A stretch of DNA of 64,000 bases from an uncultured Lachnospiraceae bacterium (GTDB lineage Bacteria > Bacillota > Clostridia > Lachnospirales > Lachnospiraceae): positions 50,381-114,380 of the forward strand of contig CAJTKU010000009.1 of NCBI GenBank assembly GCA_910577015.1, in the 5' to 3' direction. This document shows, piece by piece, positions 18,647 through 26,828 of this stretch; position 1 is the first letter of the stretch, and each line of letters opens with the position of its first letter. A program made the translations under genes and the position numbers. The notes beneath the pieces were generated by a model that was given only the letters and a program-made list of their open reading frames with translations, was not told the DNA's origin and did not search any database.

Positions 18647-19666
18647 ATGGGCAAAGTAGGCAGCCGGTTCAGGCATACAAAACTATATAGGAAGCTGACT
18701 TATTTCTGCCTGTTTCTATTTATGATTCCGGTTCTGGCAGTATCTGTTTGGCTTTTTATAGTGCAAAAGGAATACAGGGTATGGATTATTCCTGTTACCA
18801 TAGCGATATTCGGCATTATGTTTTTTCTCATTCATCTGGTGTTAAAGAGCCTTCTCAGGCCATTTTACAACATGCTTTCGGATGTGAGGGTGGTACAGCA
18901 GGGGGAACTGAATGTGGAAGTGGATGGCGCAGGGTTGGATGAAGTGGAAGAACTCCGCATCCGTATGGCAAGAATGTTAGACCTTATCAAAGAATTGACG
19001 GACGCCAATCTAAAGCATGAAATTCTGGTGAAAAACACAGAAATAAGGGCCTTGCAAAATCAGATAAATGCTCATTTTATCTATAATGTTCTGGAGTCTA
19101 TAAAAATGATGGCGGAAATAGATGAAAAATATGATATTTCCGATGCCATAACCGCTTTGGGTAAATTACTGCGTTACAGTATGCGGTGGGTATCCGGCAA
19201 TGTGACGGTGGCGGATGAATTGGAGTACATTCGTAATTATCTGAGTTTAATCAATCTTCGTGTAGATTATGATATTTATCTGGCTGTGAAAGTGCCGGAA
19301 CTGATATGCCGGCAGGAGATACCCAAGATGTCCCTGCAGCCGATTGTGGAAAACGCCATATATCATGGGATAGAGCCTATGGCCGAAGACACCAATATTT
19401 ATATTAAAGGAGTTGTGGAAGGCGATGACTGTATCATAGAGATTACAGACGCAGGCAGGGGAATGAATGAGGATGAAATAAACATCTTATACAGGAGACT
19501 GAAAGGAGAAGTAGAGACTTCAGGAGGCTCGGGCAACGGTATCGGACTGAAAAATGTGCAGGATAGAATCAGAATGAGTTTTGGAGAAAAATACGGCTTG
19601 GAAATAGCGTCAAAACCCGGATGTTATACAAAGGTGAAAGTACGTATTCCAAGGACATATGATTAA
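18647..19666 (+). CDS. YesM-type sensor histidine kinase with minimal extracellular region
   Basis: Membrane histidine kinase of about 339 residues. ATG 18647 follows AAGAAAGAGGA; a GTG at 18602 lies inside the terminator and is rejected. Two membrane helices (about residues 16-35 and 42-63) are joined by only a few residues, so no extracellular sensor domain exists, unlike larger YesM kinases. A HAMP-like region leads to the phospho-acceptor block QNQINAHFIYNVLES with H143. The ATPase domain shows DAGRGMNEDEI and GSGNGIGLKNVQDR. The response regulator gene begins 22 bp downstream. Sensing may be indirect, through membrane partners such as the adjacent importer (inference). Confidence 0.92.
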   Translation: MGKVGSRFRHTKLYRKLTYFCLFLFMIPVLAVSVWLFIVQKEYRVWIIPVTIAIFGIMFFLIHLVLKSLLRPFYNMLSDVRVVQQGELNVEVDGAGLDEVEELRIRMARMLDLIKELTDANLKHEILVKNTEIRALQNQINAHFIYNVLESIKMMAEIDEKYDISDAITALGKLLRYSMRWVSGNVTVADELEYIRNYLSLINLRVDYDIYLAVKVPELICRQEIPKMSLQPIVENAIYHGIEPMAEDTNIYIKGVVEGDDCIIEITDAGRGMNEDEINILYRRLKGEVETSGGSGNGIGLKNVQDRIRMSFGEKYGLEIASKPGCYTKVKVRIPRTYD

Positions 19667-19688
19667 TGGCAGCAGGAAGGGAAGACAG

Positions 19689-21155
19689 ATGCATACATTA
19701 TTGATTGTGGAAGACGAAAAACTGATTCGACAGGGGATTAAAACTATGGTACAGCGCTGTGGCGTTCCCATAGACAATATTTTGGAATGCGGAAATGGTG
19801 AGAGAGCATTGGAGATATTGAAAATGCAGGATGTGGACGTGCTTTTTACGGACATCCGCATGCCGAAAATGGACGGCATTGAACTGGTAAAAGCGATACA
19901 GGAGCTGCCGCATGTGCCGTTAACGGTGGCAGTAAGCGGATATGACGATTTCACTTATGCTGTTGAGATGCTCCGGCTGGGGGTCAGGGAATACATCCTG
20001 AAACCGGTAGACAGGGATAAGGTAAAAGAAGTGCTGGAAAAACTCAACAAAGAAATTATGGAAAAAGAGGAGAGCAGCCGACAGGACTGGAACATTGGCT
20101 GTCAACAGTTGAAATATGCTATTTTAAATGAGAAACTGACGGATACGGAGAGAGATTTGATTATCAGGCAGTACGGTAAAACTTTCTTTTCGGAAGAGTA
20201 TCTGGTGGTATGTGCGAACAACACCGGCGGGGAGATGGGAACTGCCCATGACAGGCCGTATATTTATTTGAGCGATGTGGTGGAAAACGAATTGTATATA
20301 ACGGACGCTTCTTATCTGCCGGTTTTACTCAGGGAAGAATTGAAAAACCGATATGTAGGGGTCAGCTCCCTGCATTTTGGGTTGGAGGCTATAAAGGAAG
20401 CGTATGCGGAGGCTCTGACGGCAAGGAAAGAGTCCTTTTACCTCTGTAAGCACGTCACCAAATTTGAGGAAATGGTTACCAGAAAAGCGGCAGTACTGCA
20501 CTTGGAAGAGTCTGTCATAGGACAGATTGTACAGTTGCTGGGAACAGATAAGTACGAGGACGCCATCAGGCAGCTTTCCCGCATTTATAAAAATGCGAAA
20601 TTGGGAGGATATGAAGCAGGCGATATGGAAAAAGGAATGCGCCTGCTTCTGGATGGCATACTCTCCACATATGCCAATATTCTGGAAACGGACAGGAGGG
20701 AAGTAAAGTCATTTTATGAAATTTACTGCTATGGCTGTCTGGAGGATTTGGAAAGAGATATTCTGGAATGGCTTTTACATTTTTGCGATACGCTGAACAG
20801 CCGGTTTGACGATTATAAAAATAAACAGAAAATTCAGCAGGCGGTGACATATATCAAAGAAAATTATGACAAGGATTTGAACATGGCTGTGGTCTCCAAC
20901 CATATTTCCATGAACTATTCTTTGTTTTCCTATGTATTTAAACAGTACACGGGCAGTAATTTTGTCAATTACTTGAAAGAAATCCGTATTGAGGAAGCGA
21001 AAAGACTGCTGGAGGATACCGATATGAAAATTATTGATATCAGCGGACGTGTCGGATATGAAAACGAAAAACACTTCATGAAGACCTTCAAGGCAGCCTG
21101 CGGGGTATCTCCGACGGAATACCGCAAGAACATGCAGTTTAAGGAAAAAGGCTGA
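19689..21155 (+). CDS. YesN-type response regulator, AraC-family output
   Basis: Response regulator of 488 residues. ATG 19689 is chosen because AGGAAGGG precedes it and it opens directly with the receiver strand MHTLLIVEDEKL. Phospho-acceptor D55 lies in LFTDIRMPKMDG. A long helical middle region leads to a C-terminal AraC HTH pair (about residues 390-485; MNYSLFSYVFKQYTG and GYENEKHFMKTFKAACGVSP). It forms a pair with the upstream kinase and probably activates the importer and phosphorylase genes in response to glucan products. The regulon is inferred. Confidence 0.93.
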   Translation: MHTLLIVEDEKLIRQGIKTMVQRCGVPIDNILECGNGERALEILKMQDVDVLFTDIRMPKMDGIELVKAIQELPHVPLTVAVSGYDDFTYAVEMLRLGVREYILKPVDRDKVKEVLEKLNKEIMEKEESSRQDWNIGCQQLKYAILNEKLTDTERDLIIRQYGKTFFSEEYLVVCANNTGGEMGTAHDRPYIYLSDVVENELYITDASYLPVLLREELKNRYVGVSSLHFGLEAIKEAYAEALTARKESFYLCKHVTKFEEMVTRKAAVLHLEESVIGQIVQLLGTDKYEDAIRQLSRIYKNAKLGGYEAGDMEKGMRLLLDGILSTYANILETDRREVKSFYEIYCYGCLEDLERDILEWLLHFCDTLNSRFDDYKNKQKIQQAVTYIKENYDKDLNMAVVSNHISMNYSLFSYVFKQYTGSNFVNYLKEIRIEEAKRLLEDTDMKIIDISGRVGYENEKHFMKTFKAACGVSPTEYRKNMQFKEKG

Positions 21156-21190
21156 AGGCTTCTAATTGAAGAGTGACAGCAGTAAAAAAA

Positions 21191-21218
21191 GAAGCGTTTT
21201 TAAAAGCGCTTCCTTTTT
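21191..21218. terminator. Bidirectional terminator
   Basis: GAAGCG pairs with CGCTTC, with A-rich sequence on the left and T-rich on the right. It lies between the convergent response regulator and the minus-strand diguanylate cyclase gene. Confidence 0.8.
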
Positions 21219-21220
21219 TA

Positions 21221-23140
21221 TTATTTTTCAGGCTGTTTTTTTATGACCTGTTTGACTTTATTTTTCTTCTCCCTGTACATAGCCATATCCGCGTCTTTAA
21301 ACATGTCTGCAAGTTCGGAAGGGGAGGAGGGAATCCTGATGCAAAAGCCGCTGCTGGCCTGAATCAGGTAGTCTTTGGTATGGAGCTTGTTATAATTGTC
21401 CAGATATTTCTGGACTTTATCGATAAGCTGCAATGCTTTGTCCTGTGTGTAGCCGACGGCAAGCACCTGAAATTCATCGCCGCCCTGACGGGAGCATAAA
21501 TCACCCTCTTCAATGGAGCTTTCCAATGCGTGGGCAATCACCTGTATGGCAAAGTTGCCTTCCGCATGTCCGAAGGTATCATTGATAAGCTTCAGACAGT
21601 CCAAATCGTACATGACAATCAGAACCGGAAGTTTTTCCGCTACCGCTTTTTCCACAAGGGGCTGGTATGCAATCTTAAAGCCCTGCCTGTTGAGCAGCCC
21701 CGTCAGTTCGTCTTTTGTATAGATATCTTCCAGACGCCCAACCAATAACCCCAGATTTTTCTTATCACAGATATTTTGCAGCATCGTATTTACATTCATG
21801 AGCCAGGATAAGAAGTGAAAAGAATACCCAGGCCTGTCGTTTTTGAAGGAGAGGGCAAGGTAGCCAAAACATCTCTCTCCGAAAAACAGGGGAGCATATA
21901 CAAAGGAAGTGGAAAGACCGTCATATAAGTAATCAGGCAGAATATTATGTTTGGTAAAGGTACATTCCGGAAGCCTGTTTCCGTCTTTGATGGCAAGTTT
22001 TAAAAGTACCGTATCGGAATCATATTCGTCCTCATCAGTAAGGGTGATTTCCCTGATATGGCTGGAAACACTGTCCCATCCTTCATAAAGGCAGAGATAA
22101 AATTCCCTGCAGTCAGTCAGGTTTTCGACAAATTGGGCAATGAGGTTCATGCCTTGGTCAACATCGTCCACGCCTTGCAGGTTTGCAGACATATACATAT
22201 CTGAAATAACATTTTTTTCCAGGGAAGCAATATGGCTGTCCAGTTTTCTGCTGTAGGAGAAGTCGGATAGGGAACGGCTGGAGGAACAGCCACAGGAAGT
22301 CCCGTAACTGGGTTTTGCATATACGGTAATATTTGGCTCTATGGTTTCACCATGGAACAGGCGGGATAACTGCTCTACAGCCTTTTCGCCCAGTTCATCT
22401 ATCGGGAAAGTAACCGAGGTAAGAACAGGAGAAACATTTTGTCCGAATTCCAAGGTATCACAGCCCGTAACGGCAATGTCGTCGGGTACATTCAAACCAC
22501 GTGCTTTTAGCATGGAAATAACAATAAGCGCAATCTGGTCGTTATAGCAGACTATGGCTTCCGGATGAGGTTTGCAGTCCAAAATCCGGTCCACGGCATC
22601 TCCTATGCTTTCAGGAGTAGTATCACAGGAAAACAGGCAATCCTCAAACGGCAGGGAAAGCTCTTTCATACCGTTAATAAAAGCCTGCTGTCTGGGCTGA
22701 TTGAAAGCAGCTTCCTGTATGCAGCCTAAGTAACAAATGCGTCTGTAATGATGTACTTTATTTAAGTGGATTACTATCTCAGTGATTGGCTTATGGTTCT
22801 CCAAAACAACACTGGGGTAACCGGAATCTTTTTTATTAATATTTATTATGGGGCAGGTAAACTTCGTTTTCAGCAGATTTAGAATATCTTCTTCTAAGGA
22901 AGTCTGCAGGTAGGTACCGGAGGCCAGGATGAAACCGTCATAGTTATCCGGCCGGGGAATCTGCAGGATACTGGTTTCACCGATGCCGTAATCCCCCAGG
23001 TTTTCTCCGTCGTTGGACGCAAAAATATCTACCATATAGCCATATTCAGCAGCTTTTCGTGTGACGCCCGTACTGAGCCGGGTCTGGTAGTCGCCATAGA
23101 TATGTGAAATAAACAAACCGATTCTTTTCGTATGATACAT
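21221..23140 (-). CDS. LacI-like periplasmic-binding-fold sensor fused to diguanylate cyclase
   Basis: A 639-residue fusion. Residues 1-285 match the ligand-binding half of LacI/GalR regulators (IGLFISHIYGDYQ at the start, CDTLEFGQNVSPVLTSV near the end), but no N-terminal HTH exists. A GAF-like middle region (about 300-460) leads to a GGDEF domain. The active-site signature is intact (GGDEF inside SRQGGDEFQVLAVG). It is cytoplasmic, with no membrane segments. It would convert sugar binding into cyclic di-GMP. The start is supported by GGAGG upstream. It is convergent with the glucan regulators, so it may tune motility or attachment during glucan feeding (inference). Confidence 0.9.
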   Translation of the reverse strand: MYHTKRIGLFISHIYGDYQTRLSTGVTRKAAEYGYMVDIFASNDGENLGDYGIGETSILQIPRPDNYDGFILASGTYLQTSLEEDILNLLKTKFTCPIININKKDSGYPSVVLENHKPITEIVIHLNKVHHYRRICYLGCIQEAAFNQPRQQAFINGMKELSLPFEDCLFSCDTTPESIGDAVDRILDCKPHPEAIVCYNDQIALIVISMLKARGLNVPDDIAVTGCDTLEFGQNVSPVLTSVTFPIDELGEKAVEQLSRLFHGETIEPNITVYAKPSYGTSCGCSSSRSLSDFSYSRKLDSHIASLEKNVISDMYMSANLQGVDDVDQGMNLIAQFVENLTDCREFYLCLYEGWDSVSSHIREITLTDEDEYDSDTVLLKLAIKDGNRLPECTFTKHNILPDYLYDGLSTSFVYAPLFFGERCFGYLALSFKNDRPGYSFHFLSWLMNVNTMLQNICDKKNLGLLVGRLEDIYTKDELTGLLNRQGFKIAYQPLVEKAVAEKLPVLIVMYDLDCLKLINDTFGHAEGNFAIQVIAHALESSIEEGDLCSRQGGDEFQVLAVGYTQDKALQLIDKVQKYLDNYNKLHTKDYLIQASSGFCIRIPSSPSELADMFKDADMAMYREKKNKVKQVIKKQPEK

Positions 23141-23251
23141 AGTAACCTCCCAAGCTGCGTATAGAGATTAAAATACTCATTATTATTTTACTCTTTTCTG
23201 AGTAGAAAAGCAATGAAAAAAGAAATTTGACGGTAAAATTAAAATTATAGC

Positions 23252-23281
23252 TTGCTTTGGGAAGTTGTTTTGTGTTATAAT
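23252..23281 (+). promoter_or_regulatory. Promoter of the tRNA-Trp/tRNA-Leu unit
   Basis: TTGCTT (23252-23257) and a perfect TATAAT (23276-23281) are separated by 18 bp, about 50 bp upstream of the first tRNA. Confidence 0.55.
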
Positions 23282-23333
23282 ACATATCGTTGATGCGGCA
23301 AATGGTTTTACGGATTGAACAGGCCGTACATAA

Positions 23334-23404
23334 AGGGGAATAGTACAGCGGTAGTGCGGCGGTCTCCAAAACCGTAAACGGGGGTTCGATCCCCTCTTCC
23401 CCTG
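23334..23404 (+). tRNA. tRNA-Trp (anticodon CCA)
   Basis: The acceptor stem AGGGGAA/TTCCCCT closes a 71-nt cloverleaf. The anticodon stem GCGGT/ACCGT holds loop CTCCAAA, giving anticodon CCA. The T-loop is TTCGATC. The CCA end is not encoded. Confidence 0.95.
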
Positions 23405-23477
23405 CTGGACAGGAGAGGCAGTCGTGATATGATTTTCCTGTTCGTTATTATGAATAAGGCGCGTTTGCGCACCATAA

Positions 23478-23561
23478 GCGGAAGTGCTGGAATTGGCAGA
23501 CAGGCAAGACTAAGGATCTTGTGTTGGTTACAACGTGTGGGTTCAAGTCCCATCTTCCGCA
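23478..23561 (+). tRNA. tRNA-Leu (anticodon AAG)
   Basis: The acceptor stem GCGGAAG/CTTCCGC closes an 84-nt class II tRNA with a long variable arm. The anticodon stem CAAGA/TCTTG holds loop CTAAGGA, giving anticodon AAG with A at position 34. Bacterial leucine tRNAs for CUY normally carry GAG, so this one would need A34-to-inosine editing by a TadA-type deaminase. Confidence 0.9.
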
Positions 23562-23569
23562 GTAAAAAA

Positions 23570-23601
23570 GGAAACCTTGCGAATGATGGGGTTTCCTTTT
23601 T
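23570..23601 (+). terminator. Terminator after the tRNA pair
   Basis: GGAAACC pairs with GGTTTCC, followed by TTTTT. A flanking A run on the left may let it serve the opposite strand as well. Confidence 0.8.
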
Positions 23602-23611
23602 CATTTATGAA

Positions 23612-24091
23612 TCAATTAAACTTTTCTGCCTGCAATTCTTTTTCTAAAAACTGCTTTATGTACGGATTGTTTTCCTCGCTCAATGCAGGCTGAAAAGCCA
23701 TGTAACGGCATTTCTGATACCGTTTGCCGTCCAACACAAAGGTATAACCCATTTTGCATTTCGGATTGCAGTCATCGGGATTGATAAGCCGTTTGCAGTC
23801 GGACGCTTTTTGGATTTCTTTTTTAGCTTTTTCGGGAAGTGCGTCGAGAAAACTTTGGTACTCTCCTATATGTTCGGGATAAATGCGGAGCTTCATCCCC
23901 GTTTTTCGGGACACAAAGGTTGCCAAAGTTCGTTTGCTGCCGTTTAACACATAGGACACAATATAGCCGCTTTTTTGCAACTTTATGTCACACTTACAGC
24001 CATTTCCTGTTAGATACTCGTTGATTTGATTGACAAAGCTTCGGAAACGCCCATCAACTGTTTCCATAAACATAGTAAAATTTTCGTCCAT
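23612..24091 (-). CDS. Conserved hypothetical cysteine-rich protein
   Basis: A 159-residue soluble protein of unrecognised function. The start at 24091 is chosen because GGAGG lies 6 bp upstream; a longer reading would overlap the regulator gene. The N-terminal half is alpha/beta (DENFTMFMETVDGRFRSFV). The C-terminal half carries a cysteine cluster (SDCKRL, DDCNPKCKMGY, YQKCRY) that could bind a metal. It is probably co-transcribed with the AraC/GyrI gene 11 bp upstream. Confidence 0.75.
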   Translation of the reverse strand: MDENFTMFMETVDGRFRSFVNQINEYLTGNGCKCDIKLQKSGYIVSYVLNGSKRTLATFVSRKTGMKLRIYPEHIGEYQSFLDALPEKAKKEIQKASDCKRLINPDDCNPKCKMGYTFVLDGKRYQKCRYMAFQPALSEENNPYIKQFLEKELQAEKFN

Positions 24092-24102
24092 AATTTCCTC
24101 CG

Positions 24103-24954
24103 TTATCCCTTTTTCTTGACTACGGGTATCCATACCTCATATTGTGCGTTCTGTGGGTCTGGATTTAAGTAAACCTCAATATCGGGGGCATTGGCATATT
24201 CATATCCGGAGGTTGGAAGCCACTCTGTTATAATGCGCTGTTCCAATTCCTGTATTGACTGATTTGTACCTGTTCCGGAAAAAATTGCCCAAGTAGATGC
24301 AGGCACGGTATATTCTTCAAACCCATCGCTGTTTTTTGTACTGGAAACGGCAATAAAGTATTTCCATTGTTCTTCATCATTGCAGGCACTCACGCCCAAA
24401 AGTCCCATTGGCGGCGTATCCATCATTCCTGCCAATTTCTGTATGGTTCCATTTTCAGACGCTTCCTGCCACATCGTGGGCACAACCATAAAATTACTCT
24501 CGATTTCCTTATCAAGCGGTGCAGAAACGCCAATGATGCGGAATGCTTCTTTTGTTTCAATTCTGTAATTCATTTCTGTCGCTCCTTTCACAGCGATTCT
24601 AAATACAATGGGGGAAAAACACTTAACGGGTACGCCCTCGCCTTTCACGGAAGACGGAGCTATCCCGTGAAAAGACTGGAACGCCCTGTTAAATGCAGTC
24701 GGGGAACGGTAACCGTATTTCTCTGCAATATCTATAATCCGTTCATTTCCACCCTGCAGGTCTACCGCCGCCAAAGACATTTTTCTTCTTCGGATATATT
24801 CTGCCAGGGAGATGCCCGCCATATAAGTAAACATCCTCTGATAGTGATAGGCGGAGCAGCAGGCAATCCGCCCAAGCTGTTCATAGTCTATTTCGCCGGT
24901 TAAATGTTCCTCAATATAATTCATGCTTTCGTTTAGTCTTAGGACCCATTCCAT
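24103..24954 (-). CDS. AraC-family regulator with GyrI-like ligand-binding domain
   Basis: A 283-residue transcription factor. ATG at 24954 follows AAGGAGG and is preferred over an upstream start that lacks a site. The N-terminal AraC HTH pair (residues 1-105; CSAYHYQRMFTYMAGISLAEY and YGYRSPTAFNRAFQSFHG) is followed by a GyrI/SOUL-like effector domain (about 130-280; WEVWIPV-type ending QYEVWIPVVKKKG). Such proteins respond to small hydrophobic or cationic compounds. The divergent methyltransferase gene is a possible target. Confidence 0.9.
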   Translation of the reverse strand: MEWVLRLNESMNYIEEHLTGEIDYEQLGRIACCSAYHYQRMFTYMAGISLAEYIRRRKMSLAAVDLQGGNERIIDIAEKYGYRSPTAFNRAFQSFHGIAPSSVKGEGVPVKCFSPIVFRIAVKGATEMNYRIETKEAFRIIGVSAPLDKEIESNFMVVPTMWQEASENGTIQKLAGMMDTPPMGLLGVSACNDEEQWKYFIAVSSTKNSDGFEEYTVPASTWAIFSGTGTNQSIQELEQRIITEWLPTSGYEYANAPDIEVYLNPDPQNAQYEVWIPVVKKKG

Positions 24955-25105
24955 GAAAACCTCCTTATCCGCATATATTATGCTTTGCAGACATATATTT
25001 ACCTTTCTTATTATAAGGCTTTTTTTAAAAGATTCCTCTCTATCCTTGCACAAAAAAGAGAGGCGGCTGTCAGTTAATTGATATATGGACATTATACAAC
25101 AAATC

Positions 25106-25135
25106 TTGTGTTTTGATGCTGTTTTCTGTTATACT
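25106..25135 (+). promoter_or_regulatory. Promoter for the methyltransferase gene
   Basis: TTGTGT (25106-25111) and TATACT (25130-25135) are separated by 18 bp. The predicted transcript starts about 25 bp before ATG 25169, which supports that start. Confidence 0.55.
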
Positions 25136-25168
25136 GAATATAATCATAACAATTCGAAGGTGCGGGGT

Positions 25169-25957
25169 ATGCAGATTTCAGATAACTGTATTGATGGCGG
25201 CAAGGCTTTTGACTGGGGGAAAACATCTGCGGACTATGCAAAGTACCGCGATATTTATCCGCAGGAATTTTATGACAAAATAGTAAACCGGAAACTGTGC
25301 ATCCATAATCAGAGCGTTCTTGACGTTGGCACGGGGACGGGAGTGCTTCCCAGAAACATGTACCGTTACGGCGCGAAATGGACGGGCGTGGACATTTCGG
25401 AAAACCAGATTGAGCAGGCAAAAATCCTTTCGGAAGGCATGGATATAGACTATTTTGCAATACCCACGGAAGAATTGGATTTTCCCAAAAACTCATTTGA
25501 TGTAATCACGGCATGCCAGTGTTTTGTGTATTTTAAGCATGAGCAGGTAATCCCCAGGTTTGTACATATGTTAAAGCCAAACGGGCGTATCCTTGTGATG
25601 TATATGGCATGGCAGCCGTCCGAAGATATGATTGCCGGGGAAAGCGAAAAGCTGGTATTAAAATACAATCCTGCATGGAGCGGTGCGGGAGAAAAGATGC
25701 ATCCGGTATGGATACCGGACTGTTACAATGAACAATTTGACATTGTTTACCGCGAGGAATATCCGTTGGAGGTGCCTTTTACCCGGGAAAGCTGGAATGG
25801 CAGGATGAAGGCCTGCAGGGGTATCGGCGCGTCCCTGACTGGGGAAGAGGTTGCCGCATGGGAGAAGGAACATAAAAGGATGCTTGCCGAAATGGCTCCC
25901 GAAAGGTTTACGGTCCTGCATTACGGCGCTGTCGCAGAGTTGAAATTAAAAGGTTAG
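25169..25957 (+). CDS. SAM-dependent class I methyltransferase
   Basis: A 262-residue cytoplasmic enzyme of the UbiE/Methyltransf_11 type. Motif I is VLDVGTGTGVLPR (about residues 52-64). The acidic residue of motif II is in WTGVDISENQ, and motif IV-like sequence is FDVITACQCFVYF. The start at 25169 fits the promoter placement; an in-frame ATG at 25085 lies upstream of the promoter. The substrate is unknown. The divergent AraC/GyrI gene may regulate it. Confidence 0.88.
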   Translation: MQISDNCIDGGKAFDWGKTSADYAKYRDIYPQEFYDKIVNRKLCIHNQSVLDVGTGTGVLPRNMYRYGAKWTGVDISENQIEQAKILSEGMDIDYFAIPTEELDFPKNSFDVITACQCFVYFKHEQVIPRFVHMLKPNGRILVMYMAWQPSEDMIAGESEKLVLKYNPAWSGAGEKMHPVWIPDCYNEQFDIVYREEYPLEVPFTRESWNGRMKACRGIGASLTGEEVAAWEKEHKRMLAEMAPERFTVLHYGAVAELKLKG

Positions 25958-25968
25958 TGTGGTATAAT
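25940..25968 (+). promoter_or_regulatory. Promoter for the HEPN gene
   Basis: TTGAAA (25940-25945) and TATAAT (25963-25968) with a 17-bp spacer. The -35 element overlaps the end of the methyltransferase gene. Confidence 0.65.
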
Positions 25969-26040
25969 AACATTATATAGAAGGTAGGTATACATCCGTT
26001 TTTATCTCATTACAGGCAACAGATGAAGGGGGGATGTTTT

Positions 26041-26433
26041 ATGCGTCATGACATGGCAGTATTGGCGACTAACCACCTGAAAAGGGCACAGGAGGATTTA
26101 CAGTCAGCAGAATCTAAAATCAGCGATGGATGTTATAAAATAGCAATCAATCATTCTTGTTATGCTATTTTTTTCTCCCTGCTTGCGGTAAACACCCTTG
26201 ATGGATTCGAGGAGGTAGAACAGACGGCGCTGTTAACCCACTTTAACCGGTATTTTGTACATACGGGCGCCTTTGGCACGGAAATGTATAACATGATTGA
26301 TTCTGTATACAGTGTCAGGGATAAATGCGACAATGATGATTTTTACATCTCCACTAAGGGAGAAGCGGAGGAGCAGTTGGAAAAGGCGCAGAAATTTGTG
26401 GAGAGCGTTAAGATATATCTTAAAAAGAAGTAG
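26041..26433 (+). CDS. HEPN-domain protein
   Basis: A 130-residue all-helical protein. ATG 26041 has AAGGGGGGA 6 bp upstream; an ATG at 26023 does not. The pattern HLKRAQEDLQSAE, SCYAIFFSLLAV and YSVRDKCDNDDFY matches HEPN domains, where an R-x4-6-polar motif can be an RNase site. Here R-D-K-C-D-N-D is only a partial match. HEPN proteins are often paired with a minimal nucleotidyltransferase; none is adjacent. It has its own promoter and terminator, so it is a single-gene unit. Whether it is an active RNase is open. Confidence 0.8.
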   Translation: MRHDMAVLATNHLKRAQEDLQSAESKISDGCYKIAINHSCYAIFFSLLAVNTLDGFEEVEQTALLTHFNRYFVHTGAFGTEMYNMIDSVYSVRDKCDNDDFYISTKGEAEEQLEKAQKFVESVKIYLKKK

Positions 26434-26435
26434 CC

Positions 26436-26482
26436 AAAAAAATGTCCCGAAAGCGATAGTTTTACTTTCGGGACATTTTTTT
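26436..26482. terminator. Bidirectional terminator
   Basis: AAAAAATGTCCCGAAAG pairs with CTTTCGGGACATTTTTTT around an 11-nt loop. It serves the HEPN gene and the convergent ferredoxin gene. Confidence 0.9.
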
Positions 26483-26488
26483 GGATGG

Positions 26489-26677
26489 TTATTGATTTTT
26501 TTCCGCCAAAAACTCCTCCACAAGACGGCGCACATTTTCCAGACAGGCGCCGCAGACGGTACCCGCTCCGGTGATTTCCTGCACTTCTTCCAGCGATGCA
26601 GCGCCGTTTTCCACTGCGTCCTTAATCATGCCGTTTGTAACATTCATGCAATAGCAGACGGTTTTATCAAGATTCAT
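26489..26677 (-). CDS. BFD-like [2Fe-2S] protein
   Basis: A 62-residue protein with four cysteines in the CYC...CGAC pattern (VCYCMNVTNGMI and GTVCGACLENV) typical of bacterioferritin-associated ferredoxin-like domains. An AAAAGGAG site precedes the start. It probably carries one [2Fe-2S] cluster. Free-standing BFD domains act in iron release or as small electron carriers; no bacterioferritin is nearby, so its partner is unknown. Confidence 0.87.
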   Translation of the reverse strand: MNLDKTVCYCMNVTNGMIKDAVENGAASLEEVQEITGAGTVCGACLENVRRLVEEFLAEKNQ

Positions 26678-26828
26678 ATGAATGTCTCCTTTTTTGTTTC
26701 TTTATTTCTTAAAAGTTTCTGACATATTTCTTAAATATTATTTCCACTTTTAAAGTTTTTAGTGTAGAAAAAGGTTAAGTTATGGTAAAATTTTAATGAC
26801 ACATGAAAAGAGCATCAGGAGGGAGATT

